Notes under the pieces: model-generated | Told to the model about the DNA's origin: nothing | Databases searched by the model: none | What the model saw: only the letters and a program-made list of their open reading frames with translations | Shown here: piece after piece, positions 1 through 10,698 of the stretch | Position numbering within the stretch: position 1 is the first letter of the stretch | How the letters are laid out: the number at the start of each line of letters is the position of its first letter | Position numbers and translations under genes: made by a program | Assembly: GCA_027422505.1 (NCBI GenBank) | Contig: JAPQWV010001053.1 | Location: 62,001 to 126,000 of the forward strand | DNA from: Craterostigma plantagineum | Lineage: Eukaryota; Streptophyta; Magnoliopsida; Lamiales; Linderniaceae | Direction of reading: 5' to 3' | Length of the DNA: 64,000 bases

Positions 1-178
1 TTCAGCGTTTAGCTATACGACGACTTTGGAGAGTTGCATGGTAGATAGTAGGGATGCTTCCCATTTGAGTTGTACCCAGTAGCCTGTTACTGGTTGATTG
101 TGCGGAGTACCGCTCCCACTCATCTTGTATTCTTTTCCTTCTATCTATATATACAAGACTTTATACCAAAAAAAACAA
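1..178 (+). mobile_element. LINE A: 3' end of an L1-clade LINE, cut by the window edge
   Basis: The first 45 bases match the end of ORF2 in the other LINEs here (AIRRLWRVAW-type C-terminus), with the final codons degraded. A 3' UTR of about 130 bp follows and ends in an A-run near 171-177. The UTR has the shared stem-loop CCAGTA-GCCTGT-TACTGG at 76-93 and the TATATATA-then-ACCAAAAAA ending seen in LINEs B and C. The element lies directly against the gag-like block that follows, so it inserted into that older sequence. The 5' part is outside the window, so its target-site duplication cannot be checked. Confidence 0.85.
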
Positions 179-583
179 CAGCCTAAGCAACCCGGCTCTT
201 AGCCAAAATTGACAACACCATTGTTGTTCTGACCCCAACAGTCTCCCAACCTCGATTCACTAACGACACACATCCCACTAACGATGACCTCATAAGCGGC
301 TTCCTCTCATGGGACACAAACCAAACGCCCAAAACACCATTCATCTCCCCGAATTCTGCGCTAAAGACACACCTCAACCCTGGCGGACGCTGTTCTTCAT
401 AGTCAACAAGTGCTTCTCTCCTAAGCACACTGGGTCAGACCGCTGCAACCGCCAGGGACAAGCCAACCCCACCAGCCAAGTTTAGGTCTAGGACAAGCTG
501 CATCCCCATGCGCAAACAGAAGAGAAAATCGGAAGGGGATGACGACAGTAGCAAGCAGGAACGACGCACGAAACAGAAACACT
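179..583 (+). repeat. Duplicated block, copy 1 (gag-like sequence)
   Basis: This block repeats almost base for base at 1551-1953, with scattered substitutions and a one-base indel near 310 (ctctcatggg here, ctcttcatggg there) that breaks the reading frame. It encodes the same gag-like peptide region as copy 2, now without an open frame. The two copies start about 1.37 kb apart in direct orientation. Homology stops at 583, where the motif-array sequence begins. Confidence 0.8.
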
Positions 584-1405
584 ATGCCTATTTGTAGTTT
601 TGATTTCGTGCGCTCGATTTTAGTTTTGAAGATTCAAATATTAGGGTTCATCCTTCTGTTCGCTCGATTTTGCATTCGCTCGATTTGATTCGTCGACTTC
701 TTATTGCAGTTTTTAAATTCCTAATTTCAATCGCCCGATTCCGTTTCTCTGAGAGTGTTTTGACTTTCAAATTAATTTCTCAATCGCGACTCACCCGATT
801 GACGAATTGCTGATTGGTTGCTCAATTTTGAATCCCAATCGCTCGATTCTTTTTCTGGAATCGCCTGATTGAACGGATCGCCCGATTCTGTCTCTTTGAT
901 TGAATTGCAATTGCAATCGCCCGATTGATTGAATCGCCCGATTAGTTTAACCATTTTACTCACGATTCGATCGATTCTAAGACTTTCATCGAATTAGAAA
1001 TGTTTCCAAATTTTTCGATCAGCCGATTCCATCTCTTGTCTTAATACCTCAATTCGCCCGATTCTGACCCTTACTAAAATTTTGTACTTAAATTGAGATC
1101 ACCCGATTTCAATTCCAAATTAAATTATTGATTAAGTCAAATGACATGAAATCAATCACAATCGTGCGAAATTTGCTTAATTGCTACACAATTCTAAACA
1201 CTTTCGCCGAGACTTAAATATTTTTGTTTTGCAATCCTTTCATTTACTTAATAATTTCAACACATGACATCCTTTCAAGTGATCGAGTGCGACGAACTTA
1301 TTAGCAAACAAATCATTTGATATTTTGATATAGATCTTTCAATATGGTGAAAGAGATTGACGAGATTTTCGCTACTAAAGACTGGCCACAAAGACTACCA
1401 ATAAC
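584..1405. repeat. Non-coding spacer with AATCGCCCGATT-like motif array
   Basis: No gene is visible. From about 606 to 1110 the sequence is studded with a 12-bp near-palindrome whose best form is AATCGCCCGATT: AATCG and CGATT are complementary arms around CC. About a dozen copies and variants (cgctcgatt, cacccgatt, cagccgatt, cgcctgatt) occur with irregular 15-60 bp spacing, which is unlike a satellite. The stretch lies just upstream of the gag-like frame, so it may be the LTR or leader of that element. That assignment is inference. Confidence 0.6.
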
Positions 1406-1858
1406 GTGCAGTTAGATTTTGACAGCAAATCCTGCCCAGACCCTATAATCGTCAAAATCCTACTAATCCATCCCTTAAAGACTTCCTTAAATATAACCGA
1501 CCGTGTCCCAGAAGTCTACGTACAACAAGTTTGGGCCACTCTTCAAACAACAGCCAAAGCAACCCGGCTCTTAGCCAAAATTGACAACACCATTGTTGTT
1601 CTGACCCCAACAGTCTCCCAACCTCGATTCACTAACGACACACATCCCACTAACGATGACCTCATAAGCGGCTTCCTCTTCATGGGACACAAACCAAATG
1701 CCCAAAACACCATTCATCTCCCCGAATTATGCGCTAAAGACACACCTCAACCCTGGCGGATGCTGTTCTTCATAGTCAACAAGTGCTTATCTCCTAAGCA
1801 CACTGGGTCAGACCGCTGCAACCGCCAGGGACAAGCCAACCCCACCAGCCAAGTTTAG
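1406..1858 (+). pseudogene. Degraded retroelement gag-like fragment
   Basis: The 150-codon open stretch has no ATG start. It contains VYVQQVW early, LPELCAKDTPQPWRMLF in the second half, then a KCLSPKHTGSDR-type segment. From memory this order (a Y-I/V-QQ-F/W motif, then QPW, then a CL-TG-D segment) fits the N-terminal gag-like protein of an abundant, mostly unnamed retroelement family annotated as hypothetical in asterid genomes. I infer a gag-like role. No enzymatic motif is visible. The second half is duplicated at 179-583. Confidence 0.5.
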
Positions 1859-1953
1859 GTCTAGGACAAGCTGCATCCCCCATGCGCAAACAGAAGAGAA
1901 AATCAAAAGGGGATGACGACAGTAGCAACCAGGAACGACGCACGAAACAGAAA
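1551..1953 (+). repeat. Duplicated block, copy 2
   Basis: Partner of 179-583. Here it is continuous on both sides with the longer gag-like relic, which makes this the more complete copy. Identity appears very high by eye, so the duplication is much younger than the decay of the element itself. Confidence 0.8.
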
Positions 1954-3781
1954 CACGACCGCCGTCCTTCGTCTTTCAATCCACAAATAACCCGGACCGA
2001 GCCCGTAGGTGCAGGGGATGACTTTGTCTTCCCCCGAGTAGAAGTCGCGACCACTGGTCCAATCGCGCAAACTACCCCCCCCCCCCAGGCCACTCAATCG
2101 TCTCTCAGAAGATGATTGTTTCACCTTCACACGAGGAACCACATCAGCCATCACCACCTCACTCGGAGGAGTTCGATGTTGTATTACGCAGTCCTCAGCC
2201 TCAGATTGCACCTTCTTTGACCACGAAAAGTCTAGTGTCCTCACAACCTCTATTTTTCCCATTTACTAGGACACAAACACCTTCTATTAGACCTCTAGAT
2301 CTTTGTGATCTGGACACGCTCCACAACGTCTCTGTACTAGAAGCTAGTATGGAACAGAGTGGAAGACCCAAAGTAGTCAACATCACAACAGCTACTAACT
2401 TGGGCAACGATCTACGTTCGTCTCAGCATCGATGCCAACGATGAGCCTAAGTGGCCTCAGTTTTACAAGTCCTATGCAAACAGGCGGCACATCAGCCATC
2501 ATAATGTTGCGACGACGGAACGTCTTCGTGACTCCGCCTCGTTATTTTCCCCGTTTGTTACAGTGGCTACTCTAAATGCTCGACTTGAAGAGTTCGTGAA
2601 AGGCCTTGAATATTCTATGATGATCCGAGTATACGAGGCACTTGGGACTTCGACTCGCGACAAAGGCAAAGCCCCCATCACCGAAGAAGAACGTCCTCGG
2701 CCTGACCCGTCCGCTGATCCAGACGGAGGCCCATGGAACGTTCCAGTAAGGGAACTCATTAGTGTCATGATGGCCAAACTTCGCGCGGCATTCAAAACTC
2801 ATCAAATATGAAGCGGAGGTCCTTCGACGGCCCGAGGTTCCGTTCACCTGCCGAGGCGAGGCCGGGGCTTCCAATCAACCACGTGACGACCCAGGAGATG
2901 AGGATTATCCCGAGGGAAGACACAAGACACAGGGCCTCAGCCTCAACAGTCGCTGCCAACCATCACCAAACAACAACTCGAACCAAAACACCTACACAAA
3001 CCAAAAAATCCACCCGAACCACTACCAAACAACCCAACAGGCTTCCTCATCACGAAGAGAAGCCTCCTCACCATGAGCCTCTCAATGCCTAGTCCAACAA
3101 GTCTACGAAGCTCCTCCAATCCTCCATCCTCACCTACTCTATTCGTTCAGACGAGTGAACCAACCCTAATCACTTTAGAATCCGCACACAGCGCAGAAAA
3201 CTTTACTTCAACGATGACTGGTTAACAAAGCTGATGGATCCAGCCATGGCCAGGGGCTTAATGGAGAATGCCAGATACTTCCTAATGAAGGCAAACGAGC
3301 CTGGCCCTTATCGACGATGATGAACTCGAGCTTCTCAAACACGCCGTCGTTGATGAGGAGTGCCCCCATCGAACCCTCCATCGAAGTCGAAGATAGGAGA
3401 AGAACAGAAGCTGCCATGTGAGAATGACAAAGTGATTGCTTCATATCAAGAAGAGATACGAAGGAGAATCTGGAGGAAGGAAGATAGGATCAAGAAGTTA
3501 GACTAGCTCGAACTCAGAGGCCTAACTCATCGCTCGAGACCAACCACCGTTCGGTACCTGCTCTCTCCATCAAGGGTCTATGCTCAGAGGAAAAGGAGCT
3601 GATGTTGATACTCTTCGAAGAGAATAGATGGAAAGAGCCAGAATCAGCGCAGTCCTGTGAGGACGACGAGCTCGCTTGATTTCTATGAATTTCCTATCTA
3701 AAAAGTGCAACGAGAAGATGGAACGATCGAAGAACTGACCGGAGGCGATCTCTCATACATCAGGGCGAAGACATTGATCAG
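1859..3781 (+). pseudogene. Continuation of the gag-like relic, frame-shifted
   Basis: Open pieces follow in shifting frames. A basic stretch at about 1882-2115 starts MRKQKRKSKGDDDS, a Pro/Ser-rich piece lies at 2112-2444, an acidic/Pro piece at 2563-2811 (KGKAPITEEERPRPDPS), and Thr/Lys-rich sequence at 2808-3092. A C-run of about 13 sits near 2076-2088. Composition and order fit the low-complexity middle of the same retroelement protein. From 3100 to 3780 I can read no convincing peptide. No catalytic domain was found, so function is unassigned. Confidence 0.4.
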
Positions 3782-4132
3782 ATGCTGGGAAGCTACAAGT
3801 TCCTTGGAACACTTCAGAATCCAGACCTCAAGGTGGGATATGTCGCTCTTAAGCGATTCATGATGCGCCAAGTCAAATTCAATGCAACTCACGACCTCCA
3901 AATGGCGGTAGAAAGCAACATGAAGAGGGTAAATCTCACGAAGCCATCCTTCGATGTCTCAGACCCATGTTTTGGTGAAGGCCACATAATCAATGAAGAC
4001 GACGATCCATCAGTGGTCTACATCAACTACAAGGGAGAAAATAGGCCAATGAAAACGTCAGAGATTACCAAATTTTGCGATGGGACTCTACTGATCATTC
4101 CAAGCACTTCAGAAGGATTCTGGAGCAACTAA
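3782..4132 (+). pseudogene. Distal peptide of the same retroelement family
   Basis: The 116-codon frame has a short diagnostic order: HDLQMAVES, then VNLTKPSFDVSD, then NRPMKTSEITKFCDGTL. From memory this matches a segment with DLQLGVES, LNLTKP and an LMR-DEL-KFSDGTL series, common in the hypothetical retroelement proteins that also carry the gag-like motif seen at 1406-1858. Both ends therefore point to one element spanning about 1.4-4.14 kb. Function is unknown and the copy is broken. Confidence 0.45.
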
Positions 4133-4599
4133 GGTTCAAAGAAGCAGAAGTCTAGGAGAAATAAGAATCAACATCATCTCAGACCGAATATCTTTTCGAA
4201 GAATGCTACGATAATACGAGCTCAGACTTGGACTCGGGAAATCGATCCATGCGCTGGTGAAACCCAAGCAAAAGAAGACACAAAGGACGCCAATGCAAAC
4301 AGGATGCTTAGGGGAAGATCGTTAGGAATTTATTGTAGCATCCTTTAATAATTGTAATTTGGGTTAATATGTTGTTATTTAATGGGTTGTTGTAGTTTGG
4401 GGAGACTAATGATATTTTATAGAAGTTTGGAACTGGACTTTAACATCCCAATTACTTGTGGTATATCAAAAGAATTATCAAGTTAGCCACCTCGTAAGTT
4501 TTCTCTCCAAGAACACACACTACATGCACTAGAAGGTGGAAACCGTCTTAGTATTTTTGTCTATCTTTTGATCCTTATTTGATAGTTTAAGAGCCAACA
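4133..4599. other. No gene seen
   Basis: AT-rich sequence after the gag-like relic. The words gttaggaatttattg near 4320 resemble the start of copia LTRs (compare TGTTAGGAATATG at 33542), so this may begin the LTR fragment that follows, but the match is too short to be firm. Confidence 0.3.
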
Positions 4600-6290
4600 G
4601 TCGTTGTCCGTAGACCGATCCAGATTTGGTTCCTTTGGTACCTCGCACCATCACTGTTGTGAGAGATTGACTTTCTGCCAAACTTCAATAAATTAGACTG
4701 TAGAATATTGTAGCAAACTTCGATGATCCACGATTACTCTAGTAGTTTGCGTGAACCTTTTACCAAAATGGACATTGACGGAGTTGACTTCAAAGTCTTG
4801 ACTTGTCACTGGTTTGCTCGGCCCAAATTACTATTGCATGGATCAGCAAGTGAAATGCGGTCTTGATAACTAGAGCTGTCAATTTAACGGGGCAGGCCGG
4901 GCCATCCCGTCACCCGCCAAAGCCCGCATATTGGCTGGGCGGTGCGGGGCGGGCTGGTCGTAAAATTACATATAAACATGTTAATATTATGACAGTTGTT
5001 CGACATAATCAATGAATCATTAATTGAATTATCTAATTCATTTGATATTTATTTTTCATATAATACATATTATATAATATATATACATAATTAAATAAAT
5101 TCGCGGCGTAGCCCGCGAGCCCAATTGACTGCTCTATTGATAACGAGTTGTGATTACTCGTCACAGACCAATGAGTAAGAATTCACAGTCTTAAAGTAAT
5201 CAAAGATATGTATCCTATGTGATTGGGGACTAGGATTTACGAAATCCATTGCCAAAGTATGCAACTAACTCATGTAGCGACATTTAGGTGATTTGGTAAT
5301 TCGCCAAGTTATCATAGAGTCGAGTTAGGGAATTTGACATACACCATGGCTCTCACCAGATCGGGACACATGTGAAGGGTTTATACGTAAGACAATAATC
5401 TATAGATACTTCAATGAATTTTCAGAGATAAATCCATTCCCGAATTGGGATCGGCCCGGTACTAGGCTAGGTGAATACCGGACTCTTGGATTCCTCCCTT
5501 GCCAATTGAGTCGAACCTAGAGAGTCGGGCTTAAAAGTGATCATCAAGGTTGTATCAAAACTGGAGAAAAAATACAGTTGGGCTAGGCCTTGGGCCGTTA
5601 TGTTAAGAAGTTGGGCCTAAAGTTTGACTTTGTTTAAAAGCTAAATTCAAGACGTAAGAATGGGCTAAGTGCATGAAATGGGCCAAGGGGTAGATATAGA
5701 ATTTTTACCTTGGAATCATATTACATGATTTTATGTTTTAATATGAAATCATATTACCTGAAATTAGTTAATAAGGCAAGTCATCTGAAAAATTGAATTT
5801 AAACGTGATTCGGTTAGATACAAAGGTGGCAAAAATATCTCAATGCTTGGACATGGTCTTGGACGAAATTTATGAGTCGTAGGGCTCAAGATTTTGTCAT
5901 CCCCCTCTATATAAGAGAGGGCCTTCCTCGATTTTTAAGGTGTGACACGAGACGAACAATCATACTAAATTCGCACTCGAGATTTTACGGTAAAACTCGA
6001 TGCCTGCGACGTGACACTTTGAGCCTACACAACTCGAAGGACTTTATTCTAATGGATGACGTTTCTCTATCCATCCTCTAGGAGGAGTGCGATCTGATAC
6101 ACCGAGAGGTAGGCAAGACGATCTAATGCAAAGAAACACCGTAGGCGAGCGGAGAAAAAGACTGGGAGCTGTCATAAGGGTAACACGCTTTGGGCTCGAC
6201 CCGCTTATGTGTTATGTGCGTTGTTATATTCACATTTCTAGTCTGAGCTAATGAGGGCAAACAGGATCACCGGAAAATTTTTATTCTGCA
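4600..6290 (+). repeat. LTR fragment, family X (interrupted by a MITE)
   Basis: This stretch is collinear with three other places in the window: about 46240-46688, 61391-62345 and 21250-22310. Shared landmarks include the cggactcttggattcctccc block (5485-5505) and the cctagagagtcgggcttaaa block (5516-5535), the second also seen at 22280. The end aaaatttttattctgca (about 6278) matches aaaatttttattacgca at 62310. The copy near 21250 starts with TGTTAGGG and lies before a copia gag, so I infer a Ty1/copia-type LTR family. No frame of interest is present. Confidence 0.55.
4871..5136. mobile_element. hAT-type MITE, 266 bp, complete
   Basis: Terminal inverted repeats are TAGAGCTGTCAATTTAACGG on the left and, read inward from the right, TAGAGCAGTCAATTGGGCTC. 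The element is flanked by a perfect 8-bp target-site duplication TTGATAAC at 4863-4870 and 5137-5144. The ends are GC-rich and the middle is AT-rich. An 8-bp duplication with TAG-GCTGTCAA-type ends is typical of hAT non-autonomous elements. It has no coding capacity and inserted into the LTR fragment around it. Confidence 0.85.
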
Positions 6291-6691
6291 CCTGTACAAA
6301 CGAGCTATCCCAACAGCTGTCGCCCGCCGCTGCCCACCGCCGCTTTCCTTTGCCCGCTGTCACTTGCCTTCATGTCTGGCTAATTAAGGGGTAAGAGGAC
6401 AGGGTCAGATTTCTACACATTGATTTGCGTATGATCCGTGATTGTATATGAAAATTAATATCATTATTTCCAATTTAAGCAATGTCATTGTATGATAATC
6501 TATGTTTGTGTACGGAACATTGGAGCCTCTTTAATAATCAGTGTAAGTGTATATGATTGTCTATGATGTGTCAAATTTAGTAGGATTATATATGAAATTC
6601 CAAATCTGATTCATGAATTAGTAGCTTTCGTTATGCTTTCGATGTGCATATACAAAAGCAACATTTGTGATATTATGTCGCCAGTTTCAAG
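6291..6691. other. No gene seen
   Basis: The left part has a C/G-rich run (tgtcgcccgccgctgcccaccgccgc near 6320-6345). The rest is AT-rich with no recognisable peptide or repeat structure. Confidence 0.4.
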
Positions 6692-7060
6692 ATGACAACC
6701 TCAAATGCGGCTTCTCGGAGTGTTTCGTAGCCGTCCAATGTTCCATCAATTCTTAAACGGAACTCAAAAGGCGTAGGATGGGATTATGGATTGATAGTTG
6801 ATGCCAAGAACATGGACAAAGTTCAATGCATCAATTGTTGAATTTGTACTATCATTACAAAGTTCCTCTCATGCAATTCAAACTGAGGTGTTAGATTGGC
6901 ATGATTGATTGCGTGGATGCCTTACTTCTAGTGATGATATTCTACAAAACAAAATCCTGTTGGGTGAACTTCCTATCTACAAAGAGAAAAGCTCAATTTT
7001 AGGAAGGTCTAATCTAGCAATCAAATGCCTCTCGAGCAACGACAACGTTGGTCCAGGTAA
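6692..7060 (+). pseudogene. hAT transposase relic (BED finger and C-terminal fragment)
   Basis: From ATG 6692 the frame reads through one stop into GVGWDYGLIVDAKNMDKVQC and then a C-x2-C pair. This resembles the start of a plant hAT-family BED zinc finger, where a GW-(D/E)-YG motif precedes K-V-x-C-x2-C. The frame then stops. About 70 bp on, LGELPIYKEKSSILGRSNLAIK (about 6960-7025) resembles the hAT C-terminal segment (ELP-Y-K then FGR-NAIK). The long catalytic middle is missing, so this is a deletion remnant. Recognition is from memory and moderate. Confidence 0.4.
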
Positions 7061-7640
7061 ATTCTTATACATTAATTTTGTTGTTTCTATATCAAATTGT
7101 TTATGTAGTGATGGTGTCATGTTGTTTTACTATATTTATGTGACATGGTGATCAACTTTCGGTACATAACTACAAATCTTCGATGTTTGGCCATGATAAT
7201 TCTCTATGAAAGAAATTGTAGCAACTTCGAAAGGGTTAGTGTACTTGTCACAAATAATAATGTAATTTATATGCGTTGATACTTTTTAATACTATATTCT
7301 TATAACTTGATTTGTAGTTCTTACAAAGAAAAGGAATAAGGTAAGTTTATATTCAGATTTGATCAAATAAAGTAAAACTTCAAATAGAATATGTCGCCAA
7401 TGCAGGTACAGAACCCCCACTTACCACTTAGAAAAAAATGAAATTTAGTTATTTTAATTTTAAATTTTAAATTTACTAAAAAATGTTTATTAATTATGGT
7501 TTTTATTAATTGAATGAGAATTTTGTAATGTAAAAATCCTTGTATTCGACGATTTAATCTAACGATCACAAAAATTATTTTTATTTTATTTTGTTTTTGC
7601 TTTATGGTATATCAGCTAGACTATCTTTGAACCGAACGGG
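7061..7640. other. No gene seen
   Basis: AT-rich sequence without a supported reading frame. Short open frames on both strands here look like chance. Confidence 0.4.
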
Positions 7641-7678
7641 ATCAATCTGTTTACAGCTTGATAACTAGTTCGATAGGT

Positions 7679-8095
7679 TTAACAATGCCATGTACCATTT
7701 GTCATATTTTTGTACAATCTTTTCAATTTTGTAAAGAACCTCCGTATGGCATTATAAATTTGTTGGTCTTCGCTGCTCAAAGTAGTACTTGACGAGACAG
7801 AGAAATTTTCTTTAACGAGCTTTTTATTGCCCATTTGAACAATAACGTTCTTGCCACTTCTTCCACCTCTATTAGAGGGAAAATTTCTCCCATATTGGGA
7901 CATATGTGCATTATTCATGAAAGATATTCGCGAGTTAGATAATCAGGAAGACTATTATCACTTGCTTTTTTATAAATAATTTCAAAATCAAATGGGGCTA
8001 CATGAGCCTTCCATCTTGCAAACATTTGTTTAGAGACATCATGTTTAAGATCTTTCTGAAACATAAATTTTACAGCTTGACAATCAGTTTTATGA
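7679..8095 (-). pseudogene. Endogenous caulimovirid (plant pararetrovirus) fragment: RNase H end and downstream ORF
   Basis: Read on the minus strand from about 8095 to 7919, an open frame gives a TDCQAVKF-type start, then KQMFARWKAHVAPFDFEI, then SLPDYLTREYLS and a stop. An ARW followed by FDFEI, ending in LPD-LTRE, is characteristic of the RNase H terminus of Caulimoviridae polymerases, not of plant LTR elements. A second frame follows at once (ATG 7918 to 7679, 79 codons, Gly/Arg-rich start MNNAHMSQYGRNFPSNRGG), which I cannot name. Only this tail of the genome is present. Reverse transcriptase and protease are absent, so the copy is a non-functional relic. Confidence 0.6.
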
Positions 8096-8137
8096 AAAAC
8101 TTACTAATAATATTTTATTAATATGGCTTTTATTAAA

Positions 8138-8432
8138 AAAATTACATATACACGTCATTAATTATGTGTTGATTAATATTATGACATTTGTTAGACATAA
8201 TTATCGAATCATTAATTAAGTTATCTAATTAATGTTATACTTATTTCATATATATACATATTATATAGTATATATAATAATAAGTTGGTGGGCCACCCAG
8301 CGGGATCGCCGGCCCCGCCCCGCCCCGCCCCCATAGCACGTAGCTCGCGCGGGCTGGCCCGCCCCTGGCGGGCCTAAAAATTCACAGCCACCCCCTTTTG
8401 TTGGGGCGAGGCGGGCGCGATTGACAGATCTA
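8138..8432 (-). mobile_element. hAT-type MITE fragment, relative of 4871-5136
   Basis: The AT-rich core (tatgacatttgttagacataat and following) matches the core at 4985-5100. The right end, read inward, is TAGATCTGTCAATCGCGCCC, close to the termini of the complete copy. The GC-rich arm (8290-8420) has repeated ggcccgcc/gcgggc words. No left terminal repeat or 8-bp duplication is readable, so the left end is lost or diverged. Confidence 0.55.
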
Positions 8433-10698
8433 ACCACCACTATCATCACTTCACCCACCAAATTTACTTAACCCACCACCACAAGCTTCACCTTACCCAC
8501 AGGCGCCGCCTCTACCGCAACCACTGACACTGCCGCTTCTGAAATCGAGCTCCGCCGTGAGGACGGGGAGCAACACTATCTTAATTTTCCGTGTCAGTTG
8601 TTTGATTCTTTGTTATTTTGTCTCGGTTTGGTGCTTTGCTTGTTAGTATGTTTGTTTGTTGTGTTTTGGTTATTATGTCTATTTGTTGTGTTGTTTACTC
8701 TATTTTTAGTTTCATTGCATTGGTGGTTGTGCGGCTATTTTCTTTCATGTCAGGTTGTGTTCATCAGTCTCCTGAATTGGGAGTCTAGTCTCCTTTTGTA
8801 GGAGTTGTCTACCTCCTATTGTTGGAGGTTCCTACCGAAAAATGACGGGTTTCTTGAAGGTTAAAAGGAATAAAGCGTTGAGTACTTCGGATTTGAGTTT
8901 ATTATCAATACTTATCTTATTCCAACTCTAATACTTGGATATTATATTATAGGTTTTCCTTTAAGACTAAGTTTCGATATGCTTTACCCATATTATATAA
9001 CTTCTATGTCACATCTACTATTCTATTACTAAATTATAATATAATATTATCTTTTCTTAACTTTGCTTACAAAAATATAATATTATCTTTTCTTGATCCG
9101 TAAAACCGTCATGACCCTCAAGTCGCGAATTCAATTCGTAAAACTCCTTATGGCCGGCAGAACATAATTCGCAAAATTCTTCTATAGCCCGTGAACTTCT
9201 TCATAATTCGCAAAACTGATTCGCGAAAACCTTATTTGATCCTGTATAATTCATAAACTTATTTTCCTTTGTAAAGAATACTTTAGTCCAAACCTTTGAA
9301 ATCTCTACTTATTTCGAAATTTATGCTTAGAAGAATTCTAACTGCCGTATCATTTATTTCTTCACCACTTATACTTTCCTGAAAATCTTAGAACTACAAT
9401 ACTTTAATCTTTATTCCTATCTGGACCTGTGGTCTTAAAATGATTCATATGAATGCATGAATTTATGTAAATGCATGAAATTATAATATGAGGTTTCGGT
9501 TCCTGACAACAGGGGCTTCTCAGCCTCGTGTTCGTGGCTGTGAGTCTGGTTTTCGAGCCATTTTCGGCATTTCATTCCAGGAATCTAAGTACATGTAAAT
9601 ATAGTTTCTAAAACTCGTTACATTTTATTAATGTCTCCAAACTCATTAAATAAATGTACATATCTTATTTGTTAGAAAATGTCTCAGGATCCCAAAGCCA
9701 AATCTGTCAATCACCCTTCGGTCTAAGGTCCACATATACTACTATAGTCAATCGATCGATCATTGAGAGTCAGCAAGTAACTACCCATGTGATCATCGAT
9801 TACGAGTCATGCCCAAATATAAGTCAATCGCCGATTCAACTCATATCAATGTTACGACATCCAACTTCCCAAGTGAATGGTTTGCACAACTATTTAGGAG
9901 TCGTCAACAAATAAGTCATGATCGACATTCAGTCACCCTACTGAAGTCTGAGACTTATGGACAAATTTCATATCCGAGAATAATAGCTCACCGGTGCCCC
10001 GAGAATCGGTGAATAAACTCGCTATATATGGGTTTTATTTATTTCCCTTCTTACCGGAGGCAAAGCCCTATAAAGGAATCATTGTAAAATCAAATAAACA
10101 TTCATTCCATAAATAAATGTTCGATATAATATTCAAATTTAATAATGTGAATAACGCGATTACATCTATGTCCTATTCATTACATCCCCGAATGGCATTA
10201 TGAGGGCATATCCCCACCACTTTTATATGTCAATGATATATATTGCATCAATATGCCACATCAGCATTATAAATGTTGACTAATGACACTTAGAAGGTGT
10301 TAATTAAGACAAAATAAGGTGTTAATTAAGACAAAATAACCTTGGATGTCAATGTGGGATGTTGAAACGGCACGAATCGGTGTCATATCAACAGGTGCCC
10401 ACATAAGGTGCTCATAAGGTAAGCACCATAAAATTCATCTATATACATAAATATATATGATTTCTTCTTTGGGGTATGCATGGCCAGTATCAAATATGAG
10501 TCAACACGTTTTATCATAATGCACGATCACTAATTGCCCGCTAAGTCGATTTTCATGCATAACCACCCGATAATTCATATTTTACATTCATGGCTACCAT
10601 AATTATTCATCTCTCTTCCTCTCTAAATCTCACCATCTTATTCCTCTGTCCTAGAAATATCCTGTCTAATTTCCTTTCCTGGTAAATTGACCATCACC
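8433..10698. other. Gene-free stretch upstream of the malectin-like gene
   Basis: No supported gene. T/G-rich low complexity lies at 8600-8770. At 9118-9228 there are several antisense-looking GCGAA-type words (tcgcgaattc, attcgcaaaa, attcgcgaaaa), related to the arrays at 16.5-17.7 kb. A 22-bp unit, aggtgttaattaagacaaaa plus ta, is repeated twice in tandem at about 10299-10341. Near 10440-10460 an atatacataaatatatatg stretch could supply a TATA box for the gene starting at 10699, followed by a pyrimidine-rich leader at 10605-10670. The promoter reading is only a suggestion. Confidence 0.4.

Noticed and set aside
606..1110. A CRISPR-like or satellite array
   Set aside because: The unit is only about 12 bp, spacing is irregular and the spacers are unrelated AT-rich sequence in a plant genome.
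8598..8801. 67-codon Leu/Val/Phe-rich frame, as a small membrane protein
   Set aside because: It comes from a T/G-rich low-complexity run, with no gene context or conserved motif.
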